Assembly: GCA_964446485.1 (NCBI GenBank)
Contig: CAYUOU010000001.1
Span: forward strand, 124,001 to 188,000
Reading direction: 5' to 3'
DNA: 64,000 nucleotides
Origin: JBDRRP01 sp964446485
GTDB taxonomy: Bacteria > Desulfobacterota > Desulfobacteria > Desulfobacterales > JBDRRP01
The position numbers and the translations under genes were made by a program. Numbering within the stretch: position 1 is the first letter of the stretch; each line of letters starts with the position of its first letter. The notes under the pieces were generated by a model, which was not told the DNA's origin, made no database searches, and saw only the letters and a list, made by a program, of their open reading frames with translations. Shown one piece after another: positions 36,605 through 44,481 of this stretch.

Positions 36605-36658
36605 AAAAATAATGGAAAGAAACAAGGGTGTCCCAGAGTTAATGGGGACACCCTTGTT
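36605..36658 (-). terminator. strong terminator downstream of carB
   Basis: A perfect 14-bp stem, AACAAGGGTGTCCC (36621-36634) with GGGACACCCTTGTT (36645-36658), encloses a 10-nt loop. On the minus strand it is followed by a T-rich tract (complement of 36605-36620), so it terminates carB, whose stop is about 47 bp upstream. Confidence 0.75.
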
Positions 36659-36704
36659 CGGGCGATGTCATTACCCGGCGCGCCTGACCCTCCCGCGCCG
36701 GGTA

Positions 36705-39700
36705 TCATCCGATACCTTTGTGGTAGGCCTGAATGGATTTCACCTGCGGCGCCCCCTGTCTTCTTGCGGCAATGCCTTTAGCGGCGGCGATGGCCGCCGC
36801 CGTCGTGGTGATATAGGGGACTTTGTACTTGATGGCGGCCTTTCTCACCTCGGAGTTGTCCTCAGCGCTGCGGCGACCGCTGGGCGTATTGACCAGCAGG
36901 TGCACTTGGCCGCTTTTGATGGCGTCAACGAGATTGGGGCGACCCAAACCGAGCTTGCGGACCGCCACCGTTTCAATACCGTTGGTTTCGAGAAAGCGGT
37001 GCGTGCCCTGGGTCGTCATGATGTTGAAGCCCAGCTCCCTGAACAGCCGGACCGGTTCTAGCGCGGCGGCCTTGTCGCGATCGGCGATGGTGAACAGCAC
37101 CGTCCCTTCCAGTGGGAGGGCGGTCTGGGTGGCCTCCTGGGCCTTGAAGAACGCCCTTCCGTATGACTCGGAAATGCCCAGAACCTCGCCGGTGGATCGC
37201 ATCTCCGGGCCCAGCAGGGGATCTACTTCCGGAAACATGTTGAATGGGAACACCGCCTCCTTTACCCCGTAGTGGGGCACATATCGATGGGTCAAGCCCA
37301 TGCCCGAGAGGCGTCGGCCCAGCATAATCTCTGTGGCCAGGGTGGCCATGGCTACATTGCAGACCTTGGATACCAGAGGAACGGTACGTGAGGCACGCGG
37401 ATTGGCTTCCAGCACGTAAACCGTGTTTTCGAAAATGGCGTACTGGATATTCATGAGCCCCACAACATTCATCGCCACGGCGATCTTACGGGTGTATTCG
37501 CTGATGGTTTCGACATGCTTGGGGGCGATGCTCACCGGAGGGATGACGCACGCCGAGTCGCCGGAGTGGATTCCCGCCAGCTCGATGTGCTCCATGACCG
37601 ATGGCACGAAGGCATCCGTGCCGTCGGCGATGGCGTCGGCTTCGGCTTCCACGGCATTGTCCAGAAACTTGTCGATGAGAATGGGGCGCTGGGGCGAGAG
37701 GACCACCGCTGCGCGAACATATTCTTCCAGCATGCCCTCGTCGCGCACGACTTCCATGCCGCGTCCGCCCAGGACGTAAGACGGGCGCACCATCAGCGGA
37801 TATCCGATATCGGCCGCGATATTGAGGGCTTCTTCCAAACTGCTGGCCATGCCGGAGGCGGGTTGGGGGATGCCGAGTTTTCGCATGATCCCGCGAAACC
37901 GGTCTCGGTCTTCGGCAAGGTCGATGGTGTCCGGGGACGTGCCGAGAATCGGCACACCGGCCGCTGCCAGCTCGGAGGCGATATTCAGCGGGGTTTGCCC
38001 CCCGAACTGCACCACCACGCCTTCGGGTTTTTCCTTCTCGTAGATGCTCAGGACATCCTCGAGCGTGAGGGGCTCGAAGTATAGTTTGTCTGAAGTATCG
38101 TAGTCCGTGGACACCGTTTCAGGATTGCAGTTGATCATGATCGACTCATATCCAGCGGCCCGGATGGCCAACGCGGCATGGACGCAGCAGTAGTCGAATT
38201 CAATACCCTGCCCGATGCGGTTGGGGCCGCCCCCCAGCACCATGATCTTCTTTCGATCGCTCACCGGCACCCGGTCAGGCGCATTGTAGGTGGAATAGTA
38301 ATAGGCGGCATCTTCCACGCCGCTTACCGGCACCGGTTCCCATCCTTCGACCACCCCCAGACGAAGGCGCTGTTCACGGATCTCCACCTCTTCGACGTCC
38401 AGGAGCCCGGCCAGATAGCGATCGGCGAAACCATCCTGCTTGGCACGCGCCAGTAGGTCGTCGGGCAGTGCGGCGCCCTTTTTGGAAAGGATCTCCGCTT
38501 CGAGTTCCACGAGCTCCTTCATCTGTTCGATGAACCATGCTTTGATGTGGGTGATTTCGCTGAGGACCTCCACCGACGCACCTTTTCGAAGCGCCTCGTA
38601 CATGATGAACTGTCGCTCGCTGCTGGGTGTTCCCAACCGCTGCATCAGCGCATCCAGGGGCATCGAATGAAACTCCTTGGCGAAACCCAGGCCGTAGCGA
38701 CCGGTTTCAAGGCTCCGGATGGCTTTTTGCAGCGCCTCTTTGTAGGTGCGCCCCAGACTCATCACCTCGCCCACGGCGCGCATCTGGGTACCCAGCTCGT
38801 CTTTGACGCCCTTGAACTTCTCGAAGGCCCACCGGGCAAACTTCACCACCACATACTCGCCGGACGGCGTGTATTTCTCCAGCGTACCATCGCGCCAGTA
38901 GGGGATTTCATCCAGCGTCAGCCCTCCGGCCAACAGCGCCGACATCCGAGCGATGGGAAAACCCGTCGCCTTGGAGGCGAGCGCCGATGATCGTGAGGTG
39001 CGCGGGTTGATTTCGATAACCACCACCCGCCCGGATTTGGGGTCGTGGGCAAATTGGATGTTGGTGCCGCCGATGACTTCGATGGCTTCCACAATGGCGT
39101 AGGAATACCGCTGAAGTCGATCCTGAAGGTCCGGTGCAATGGTGAGCATGGGTGCCGTACAGAAGCTGTCACCGGTGTGCACCCCCATGGCGTCCACATT
39201 TTCGATGAAACAGACGGTAATCATGTGGTTCTTGGCATCGCGTACCACCTCCAGTTCGAGCTCCTCCCAGCCCAGGACCGATTCTTCCACCAGTACCTGA
39301 TGCACCATGCTGGCGGCGAGTCCCCGTGCCGCGACCGTCCGCAGTTCCTCCAGATTGTAAACCAACCCGCCGCCGGTGCCGCCCATAGTGTAGGCGGGCC
39401 GGATCACCACTGGAAACCCCAGCGATTCGGCAACGGTTTCGGCGTCCGCCACCGTTTCAACGGTCTGGCTCTTGGGCATCTCGATTTCCAGGCGATTCAT
39501 GGTTTCCTTGAAGGCCAGCCGGTCTTCTCCTCGCTTGATGGCGTCCACGTTGACGCCGATGATGCGGACTCCGTATGCATCCAGTACGCCCAGCTGGGAA
39601 AGCTCCGATGAGAGGTTCAGGCCCTGTTGGCCGCCAAGGTTGGGCAACAGTGCGTCAGGCCTCTCCTTGGCGATGATTTCCGTGAGGACCTTGGCGTTTA

Positions 39701-39905
39701 GCGGTTCGATGTAGGTGGCGTCCGCCATGCCGGGATCCGTCATGATGGTGGCCGGGTTGGAATTGACCAACACAATTTCGTAGCCAAGGGATCTCAAGGC
39801 CTTGCAGGCCTGGGTGCCGGAGTAGTCGAATTCGCAGGCTTGACCGATGACGATGGGTCCTGAACCGATGATCAAGACTTTGTGGATGTCTTCGCGTCTT
39901 GGCAT
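36705..39905 (-). CDS. carB: carbamoyl-phosphate synthase large subunit
   Basis: Makes carbamoyl phosphate from bicarbonate, ATP and ammonia (delivered by the small subunit) for pyrimidine and arginine synthesis. The 1066-residue product is full length. The two homologous ATP-grasp halves begin with VLIIGSGPIVIGQACEFDYSG and MVLGGGPNRIGQGIEFDY; each has an RPSYVLGG/RPAYTMGGTGGG nucleotide loop and an E-x-NPR-x-SRT metal motif (EINPRTSRSSALASKATG, EANPRASRTVPLVSKV). The C-terminal MGS-like regulatory domain ends the protein. The ATG at 39905 follows AAAAGGAGCGCCC. No carA is present in the window; it must lie elsewhere. The PurF-like gene diverges upstream. Confidence 0.97.
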   Translation of the reverse strand: MPRREDIHKVLIIGSGPIVIGQACEFDYSGTQACKALRSLGYEIVLVNSNPATIMTDPGMADATYIEPLNAKVLTEIIAKERPDALLPNLGGQQGLNLSSELSQLGVLDAYGVRIIGVNVDAIKRGEDRLAFKETMNRLEIEMPKSQTVETVADAETVAESLGFPVVIRPAYTMGGTGGGLVYNLEELRTVAARGLAASMVHQVLVEESVLGWEELELEVVRDAKNHMITVCFIENVDAMGVHTGDSFCTAPMLTIAPDLQDRLQRYSYAIVEAIEVIGGTNIQFAHDPKSGRVVVIEINPRTSRSSALASKATGFPIARMSALLAGGLTLDEIPYWRDGTLEKYTPSGEYVVVKFARWAFEKFKGVKDELGTQMRAVGEVMSLGRTYKEALQKAIRSLETGRYGLGFAKEFHSMPLDALMQRLGTPSSERQFIMYEALRKGASVEVLSEITHIKAWFIEQMKELVELEAEILSKKGAALPDDLLARAKQDGFADRYLAGLLDVEEVEIREQRLRLGVVEGWEPVPVSGVEDAAYYYSTYNAPDRVPVSDRKKIMVLGGGPNRIGQGIEFDYCCVHAALAIRAAGYESIMINCNPETVSTDYDTSDKLYFEPLTLEDVLSIYEKEKPEGVVVQFGGQTPLNIASELAAAGVPILGTSPDTIDLAEDRDRFRGIMRKLGIPQPASGMASSLEEALNIAADIGYPLMVRPSYVLGGRGMEVVRDEGMLEEYVRAAVVLSPQRPILIDKFLDNAVEAEADAIADGTDAFVPSVMEHIELAGIHSGDSACVIPPVSIAPKHVETISEYTRKIAVAMNVVGLMNIQYAIFENTVYVLEANPRASRTVPLVSKVCNVAMATLATEIMLGRRLSGMGLTHRYVPHYGVKEAVFPFNMFPEVDPLLGPEMRSTGEVLGISESYGRAFFKAQEATQTALPLEGTVLFTIADRDKAAALEPVRLFRELGFNIMTTQGTHRFLETNGIETVAVRKLGLGRPNLVDAIKSGQVHLLVNTPSGRRSAEDNSEVRKAAIKYKVPYITTTAAAIAAAKGIAARRQGAPQVKSIQAYHKGIG

Positions 39906-40046
39906 GGGCGCTCCTTTTGTCGTGTTTGGTTGAATGCGGCGGGAGGCGGCCTGGCTGGCCGGGCGTTCGTATCAGTTCCACTTAATATTCAACGGCATCC
40001 CGTGTAAAGGGCTTTATGTCTGCCGATCGCGCCGCCGTCTCATCGA

Positions 40047-40075
40047 TTGACAGCAAAAGGCACACCTGCTTTGAT
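40047..40075 (+). promoter_or_regulatory. sigma-70 promoter for the PurF-like gene
   Basis: A consensus -35 TTGACA (40047-40052) and -10 TTTGAT (40070-40075) are separated by exactly 17 bp, about 130 bp upstream of the PurF-like ATG. The remainder of the 302-bp gap to carB shows no other gene. Confidence 0.5.
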
Positions 40076-40207
40076 GGCCCCCTCACCGGCGGCAACGGCA
40101 ACCACGATGATTAGTTCAGCTAAACTCCAACGTTGCAAAAGCCGGAGGGCTTCGTAGTCAAGGCGCCGAGATGGGGTAAACATCATCGGCGGAAAGGAGC
40201 GCACGGC

Positions 40208-41620
40208 ATGGGCGGCCTGTTCGGTACGGTTTCAAAAGAAGACTGTGTCAGGGACTTATTCTACGGTGTCGACTATCATTTTCACCTCGGCACCAAGCGC
40301 GGTGGGATGGCCGTTTGGAACGGCACGCGCTTCGTTCGCACCATTCACAGCATTGAAAGCGACTATTTTCGGAGCAAATTCGAACCCGATCTCAACAAGT
40401 TCAGCGGATGCATGGGCATCGGGGTCATCAGCGACAACGACTCCCAGCCGCTTATCATCGCCAGCCACTTGGGCACCTTTGCCATTGCCACCGTCGGCCG
40501 GATCATCAACATGGCCGAACTAACCGATGCGGCCTGCCTCAGGAGGGAACATTTCTCCGAATCGGCCAGCGGGGTCACCAACCCCACGGAGTTGGCGGCG
40601 GCGCTAATCTGCAGCGCCGACACGCTGCAGGACGGCATCCGCCTGGCCCAGGAAAAGATCCAGGGATCCTGCACCATGCTGGTGCTCACCAATGCGGGCC
40701 TCTGGGCAGCGAGGGACCGGTTGGGGCGCACCCCCCTTGTCGTCGCCAGAAAAGCCGGCGGCTTTGCGGTGGCATCGGAAAGCTGCGCATTTCCCAACTT
40801 GGGGTTTGAACCCGTAAAGGACCTGGGGCCCGGTGAAATCGTTTTGTTGACGCCGGAGGGGATCGATCAGCAACGCCCCCCCGGTGATGAGATGCAGGTG
40901 TGTTCGTTTCTATGGGTATACTACGGCTATCCCGCTTCGGACTACGAAGGCATCAATGTGGAGGCGGTGCGGTACCGCTGTGGTTGCGCTCTGGCAGCAA
41001 ACGATGGGGTGAGTCCCGACTGTGTGGCGGGCATCCCCGACTCGGGAATTGGGCATGCATTGGGTTATGCGCACTGCCGCCAGGTGCCCTATATGCGACC
41101 CTATGTGAAATACACCCCCACCTGGCCGCGAAGTTTCATGCCGCAAAACCAGCACATGCGCGATCTGGTTGCCAGCATGAAGCTCATCCCGGTAAAGAGC
41201 CTGGTGAGGGGTAAACGTATCCTTTTTTGCGACGACAGCATCGTCAGGGGCACCCAGCTCAAAGACAACGTCCAGGCCCTCTTCGAGGCGGGCGCCGCCG
41301 AGGTCCACATGCGCATCGCTTGCCCGACATTGATCTTTCCCTGTGAATTTCTGAGCTTTTCCACCTCCCGCTCCACGTCGGATCTGGCCGGGCGTCTGGC
41401 CATCACCGAAATCGAGGGGGCACCGGAGCCTTCCCCGGATGTCCTTGCCGATTATGCCGATGCCGGCACCGATCGCCACCAGGCCATGGTGGAAAGCATC
41501 CGAAATCGGCTTCACCTCACCACACTGAAATACCAGACCATGGGCGACCTGGTGCAGGCCATCGGCCTTCCCAAAGAAAGGCTCTGCACCCACTGTTGGG
41601 ACGGCACCAGCCGGTTCTGA
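40208..41620 (+). CDS. PurF-family amidophosphoribosyltransferase paralogue without glutaminase nucleophile
   Basis: A 470-residue protein with the two-domain layout of PurF. The phosphoribosyltransferase half is intact: PRPP loop RILFCDDSIVRGTQ, with cysteines of the usual 4Fe-4S site in CPTLIFPCEF and LCTHCWDG. The N-terminal glutaminase half is degenerate: the protein begins MGGLFG where catalytic Cys (MCGIFG type) is expected, the oxyanion NGN motif reads VGR in FAIATVGRIINMAE, and the Arg-Tyr-Ser-Thr segment reads MGIGVISDND. Glutamine hydrolysis is therefore unlikely; ammonia or another amine may be used, or the role may be regulatory. ATG at 40208 has AAAGGAG upstream. Confidence 0.82.
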   Translation: MGGLFGTVSKEDCVRDLFYGVDYHFHLGTKRGGMAVWNGTRFVRTIHSIESDYFRSKFEPDLNKFSGCMGIGVISDNDSQPLIIASHLGTFAIATVGRIINMAELTDAACLRREHFSESASGVTNPTELAAALICSADTLQDGIRLAQEKIQGSCTMLVLTNAGLWAARDRLGRTPLVVARKAGGFAVASESCAFPNLGFEPVKDLGPGEIVLLTPEGIDQQRPPGDEMQVCSFLWVYYGYPASDYEGINVEAVRYRCGCALAANDGVSPDCVAGIPDSGIGHALGYAHCRQVPYMRPYVKYTPTWPRSFMPQNQHMRDLVASMKLIPVKSLVRGKRILFCDDSIVRGTQLKDNVQALFEAGAAEVHMRIACPTLIFPCEFLSFSTSRSTSDLAGRLAITEIEGAPEPSPDVLADYADAGTDRHQAMVESIRNRLHLTTLKYQTMGDLVQAIGLPKERLCTHCWDGTSRF

Positions 41621-41635
41621 GGCCAACGCGCTCAC

Positions 41636-41746
41636 TTAAGTAATCCAAGCATTTCCTTCGCCAGCATTCGCCGCTCCGCTTCCAGGGGGATCGACGGGCG
41701 GTCGGGGGCTGTTTTCGATGCTGTCCAGAAAATCATCCAATGTCAT
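41636..41746 (-). CDS. possible small ORF with apparent frameshift
   Basis: A 36-residue frame starts at an ATG overlapping the stop of the Cys-cluster gene and reads MTLDDFLDSIENSPRPPVDP, then becomes Gly/Ala/Asn-rich. Shifting by one base at the C-rich stretch (near 41683-41700) gives a more protein-like ending, IPLEAERRMLAKEMLGLLK, that stops at about 41632. This suggests a short coupled gene with a one-base insertion or sequencing error. No family is recognised. Confidence 0.3.
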   Translation of the reverse strand: MTLDDFLDSIENSPRPPVDPPGSGAANAGEGNAWIT

Positions 41747-42647
41747 GATCGCCTCCATGAATCGGGGTGATGCGTTGGAAAAGCCCATCCAGGAGTTGCT
41801 CCGCCAGCTTCTCATGGGCGTCGGACACAAAACCCGATTCCAGTTCACGAAATATGGTTTCGTAGCGAGACGCGCGAAGGCTGTTATATTGACGGCGCAC
41901 CAGCGGCCGCTCGTATTCGCCATTCTCGAAAAAATAATTGAGGGGGCCGGGGGCATCCGGCCGCCGAAACGGCCACTGCGCGTGAATGGCGGACAGGTCC
42001 TTAATGAGGGTGGCCGCCGCGGCGATCGCTGGCGGATCGGCATCCGCCAGAGACGTGCCCATGCGATTTTCCACCGCTTCCAATACGGCGACGATGAGCC
42101 GCCGCTCGGTCACCATGAGGCCATAGTCGTACCAGTGGTCGAAGGCTGATTTGACGATGCTGAGATATTCCGGGGGGATCCGGCGGGACGAGGGGCAAAA
42201 ATAGGAAGCACACGCCAGGCCGCCGTAGTAGCTCAGCCCGCGCCAGTCGATGCCGGCATTGCCTTCGGTCAGGGGGTGCAGTAGGCAGCCCACCCGCCGG
42301 CCACCGTCGATGAACCCCACGAAGGGGCAGTGGTGAAAATCCGGAAACGGGCGTTTCGGCGGGGTGAACCCTTTGAATCCTTCGGCAAACCCGTCGATGT
42401 CGTCAACGGTTCGCGGGATCTTGGAAAAGGCCTCCGTGCGGTGCCGAAGCATCGCCGTGAGTGAATCCCTGGACAGACCGGGCAGATTGTAGAGTCCGCA
42501 GCAGGCGCCGCACGAGATTGTGTCGCCAACCTGGCACAGATAGACGCGCGGTGCTTCGAGCGTAGGATTGATCGACGGGTTACCGTGGGCGGCGGATGGC
42601 ATCATGCAGTCGTAGCAGCCTTCTATGGATTGCGGCGGCAACGGCAT
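41733..42647 (-). CDS. YkgJ-like cysteine-cluster protein
   Basis: A 304-residue protein with a cysteine cluster resembling the YkgJ/Fe-or-Zn-chelating domain (formerly UPF0153): CYDC, LCQVGDTISCGACCGLYN, FHHCPFVGF, RVGCLLHP and LACASYFCPSS in the first two thirds; the remainder is helical. Function of the family is not settled. The ATG at 42647 follows GGCGGTG; a GTG three bases earlier is in the same frame. A small frame is coupled to its 3' end. The mobile repeat copy 2 lies about 95 bp upstream. Confidence 0.72.
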   Translation of the reverse strand: MPLPPQSIEGCYDCMMPSAAHGNPSINPTLEAPRVYLCQVGDTISCGACCGLYNLPGLSRDSLTAMLRHRTEAFSKIPRTVDDIDGFAEGFKGFTPPKRPFPDFHHCPFVGFIDGGRRVGCLLHPLTEGNAGIDWRGLSYYGGLACASYFCPSSRRIPPEYLSIVKSAFDHWYDYGLMVTERRLIVAVLEAVENRMGTSLADADPPAIAAAATLIKDLSAIHAQWPFRRPDAPGPLNYFFENGEYERPLVRRQYNSLRASRYETIFRELESGFVSDAHEKLAEQLLDGLFQRITPIHGGDHDIG

Positions 42648-42741
42648 CACCGCCAGCGCTCAATGGATGGGTTACCCACTCAGATTCCGTCTGGAAAGTC
42701 AATGCGGTAAGCGCTTCACAACGAGCACACCCGGGCAAGTC

Positions 42742-42903
42742 AGTCATGACGGTTCCGTAAAAAGTCCGATATCTGCGTTACGCGTCATCCTTTGTCATTA
42801 CGGCGTACTGTAAGTACGCCGCATTTTTCAGGATTCGCAAGTCGTATCTCGAACATGTTACGAAATCGTCCTTTTTGCCACTTTTTACCGTTTCATCAGT
42901 CAT
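42742..42903. repeat. MITE-like element, copy 2, with 6-bp target duplication
   Basis: The element spans 42748-42897 (150 bp), flanked by AGTCAT at 42742-42747 and 42898-42903. It differs from copy 1 at about seven positions plus a 2-bp indel in the central hairpin loop. One hairpin arm carries changes (TTACGGCGTACT), so its stem is shorter than in copy 1. The right end coincides with the last codon of the zincin gene, whose TGA stop is made from one TSD base plus the element's terminal two bases. Confidence 0.88.
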
Positions 42904-43270
42904 ACCCGAGGTCGGCGAGTTGATCCTCGTCGAATCCGAGGTAGTGCGCCACCTCGTGGACGACCGTGATTTCGATTTCTGCTTCCAATTCGGTCAGGCT
43001 CCGGCAATAGTGCTCCAGGGGTTGTCTGAAAATGAGAATTTCGTCCGGATAGAGGGGCGGGTCGGTGACCGATCGGTCCGGCAGCGGTACCCCGGTATAG
43101 AGGCCAAAGAGGGTTTCCCCTTCAGGCACCCCCATCTCCTCGAGCAACACGGCCGATGGTCGCGGTTCGACGATGATGGCCAGATTGTGGAGGTGTCGCC
43201 GGATTTCCTCGGGAATGCGGGCCACAGCCCGCTCAACGGCCTTGTCGAATGCACTGGGGGTCAGCTTCAT
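42896..43270 (-). CDS. metallopeptidase family (zincin, HExxH) protein
   Basis: A 124-residue minimal zincin. The zinc motif HEVAHYLGFDEDQLADLGY lies at the C-terminus and the segment LFGLYTGVPLPDRSV is typical of the small metallopeptidase (former DUF1025) family. The N-terminal helix MKLTPSAFDKAVERAVARIP also fits. No signal peptide is visible, so it is probably cytoplasmic; substrates are unknown. The stop codon sits exactly at the edge of a mobile repeat, which preserved the full-length product. Confidence 0.88.
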   Translation of the reverse strand: MKLTPSAFDKAVERAVARIPEEIRRHLHNLAIIVEPRPSAVLLEEMGVPEGETLFGLYTGVPLPDRSVTDPPLYPDEILIFRQPLEHYCRSLTELEAEIEITVVHEVAHYLGFDEDQLADLGYD

Positions 43271-43611
43271 GCGGAATCCTGCGCTTTAAACGATTCGCCG
43301 CCATGGTTGCGGTGTTCACCGACCCTATCGCCGACGCATTAACTGGGGCAACAAAAAAAGCAGTTGCGGCCGACAGTCCTTTGCCCCCATATTCGATAAG
43401 GCGCCGCTTTTCATCCCGCGCCGCCGTCTCGAAAGGATAACACCTTGGCACACACCTGCGACATCGTTATCTCACACTAATGCTTCCCCAGGATGCCAAC
43501 CCGGCCGGAAATGTCCACGGTGGCGGCTCGGAGAAAGGCCCGGCTGGAAGGGTTGGGAAAAGTGAAAGCGTGTCGGCTGGAAAGCACGCATTGCGATTAG
43601 GAGACTTTTAG
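43271..43611. other. intergenic region upstream of enoyl-CoA hydratase gene
   Basis: 341 bp between the divergent zincin and hydratase genes. TTGGCACACACCTGC near 43444 resembles a -24/-12 promoter but has 9 instead of 10 bases between GG and GC. An AGGAG ribosome site precedes the hydratase ATG. No gene, repeat or terminator is convincing. Confidence 0.45.
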
Positions 43612-44436
43612 ATGGACATCATTGTTTTGGAACGCAGCGATCACGTCGCTCACCTTGTCTTGAACCGACCGGAGCGCAAAAACACTTTCAATGCGTCCAT
43701 GTGGACTGCATTGGAACGGCGAATCGACGAACTCAGCGAAGATCCGCCACGGGTCCTGGTCGTGTCCGGAAACCCTTCCGGCGGGTTCAGTGCCGGTTTC
43801 GACGTCAACCCGGACAACCCCATGGTCGTCCAATTCATGCAGGCCCTGGACGGCGGCGATCACAGGACGGTCAAAAGCCTTATCGCCCGGATGCGCACGG
43901 CTGTGGATCGCCTTGCCGGGCTGCCGATTCCGGTCATTGCCGCGATCACCGGCGACGCCTATGGCGGTGGCGCCGAACTGGCCATCCGGTGCGACATGCG
44001 GCTCATGGCGGCCGATGCCAGGATATGTTTTTCAGAGGTGACGCTGGGGTTGATGCCCGACTGGGGCGGTGGCGTGGCTTTGGTTCGATTGCTGGGGAGG
44101 GCACGGTCGGCGGAACTGATTTTATCCGCCGAGCCGGTGTCCTCAGGCGATGCATTGTCCATGGGCCTGGTCAATCGGGTCTGTCCGCCGGATCAGGTGG
44201 TGGCCGAAGCCCTTGCTCTGGCGCGGCGCATCGCTGCCAACGGACCTCTCGCCGTTCGAAAGGCGCTGTCAATTATCCGTGACACGCCGGATCTTTCCGA
44301 ACCGGCGGCACTTGAAGTGGAATCCCAGCGTGCGGTGGATCTCATCATGACCGGTGAGTGCATCCATGGCATCACAGCGTTTCTATCCGGAGAAAAGGCC
44401 GAATTCCCAGAACCGACAGCGGACCTTTTCGATTAA
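43612..44436 (+). CDS. enoyl-CoA hydratase/isomerase family protein
   Basis: A 274-residue crotonase-fold protein acting on acyl-CoA thioesters. The oxyanion-hole segments are GGFSAGFDVNPDN near residue 62 and the second block ITGDAYGGGAELAIRCDMRLMAADARICFSEVTLGLMPDWGGGVALVRLLG near residues 112-160. The Glu in FSEVTLGL corresponds to one hydratase catalytic Glu; the second is Asp in MPDWGG, an arrangement common to isomerases and dehydratases in this family. The exact reaction is undetermined. It is a single gene, followed 45 bp later by the kinase/regulator pair. Confidence 0.88.
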   Translation: MDIIVLERSDHVAHLVLNRPERKNTFNASMWTALERRIDELSEDPPRVLVVSGNPSGGFSAGFDVNPDNPMVVQFMQALDGGDHRTVKSLIARMRTAVDRLAGLPIPVIAAITGDAYGGGAELAIRCDMRLMAADARICFSEVTLGLMPDWGGGVALVRLLGRARSAELILSAEPVSSGDALSMGLVNRVCPPDQVVAEALALARRIAANGPLAVRKALSIIRDTPDLSEPAALEVESQRAVDLIMTGECIHGITAFLSGEKAEFPEPTADLFD

Positions 44437-44481
44437 CTGCCCCTCGTTTCGAAATTTCACAAATGGTGTTAAGGAGGGGAC

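Noticed and set aside
43444..43460. TTGGCACACACCTGC as a sigma-54 promoter before the enoyl-CoA hydratase
   Set aside because: GG to GC spacing is 9, not 10, and no activator site or gene linkage supports it.
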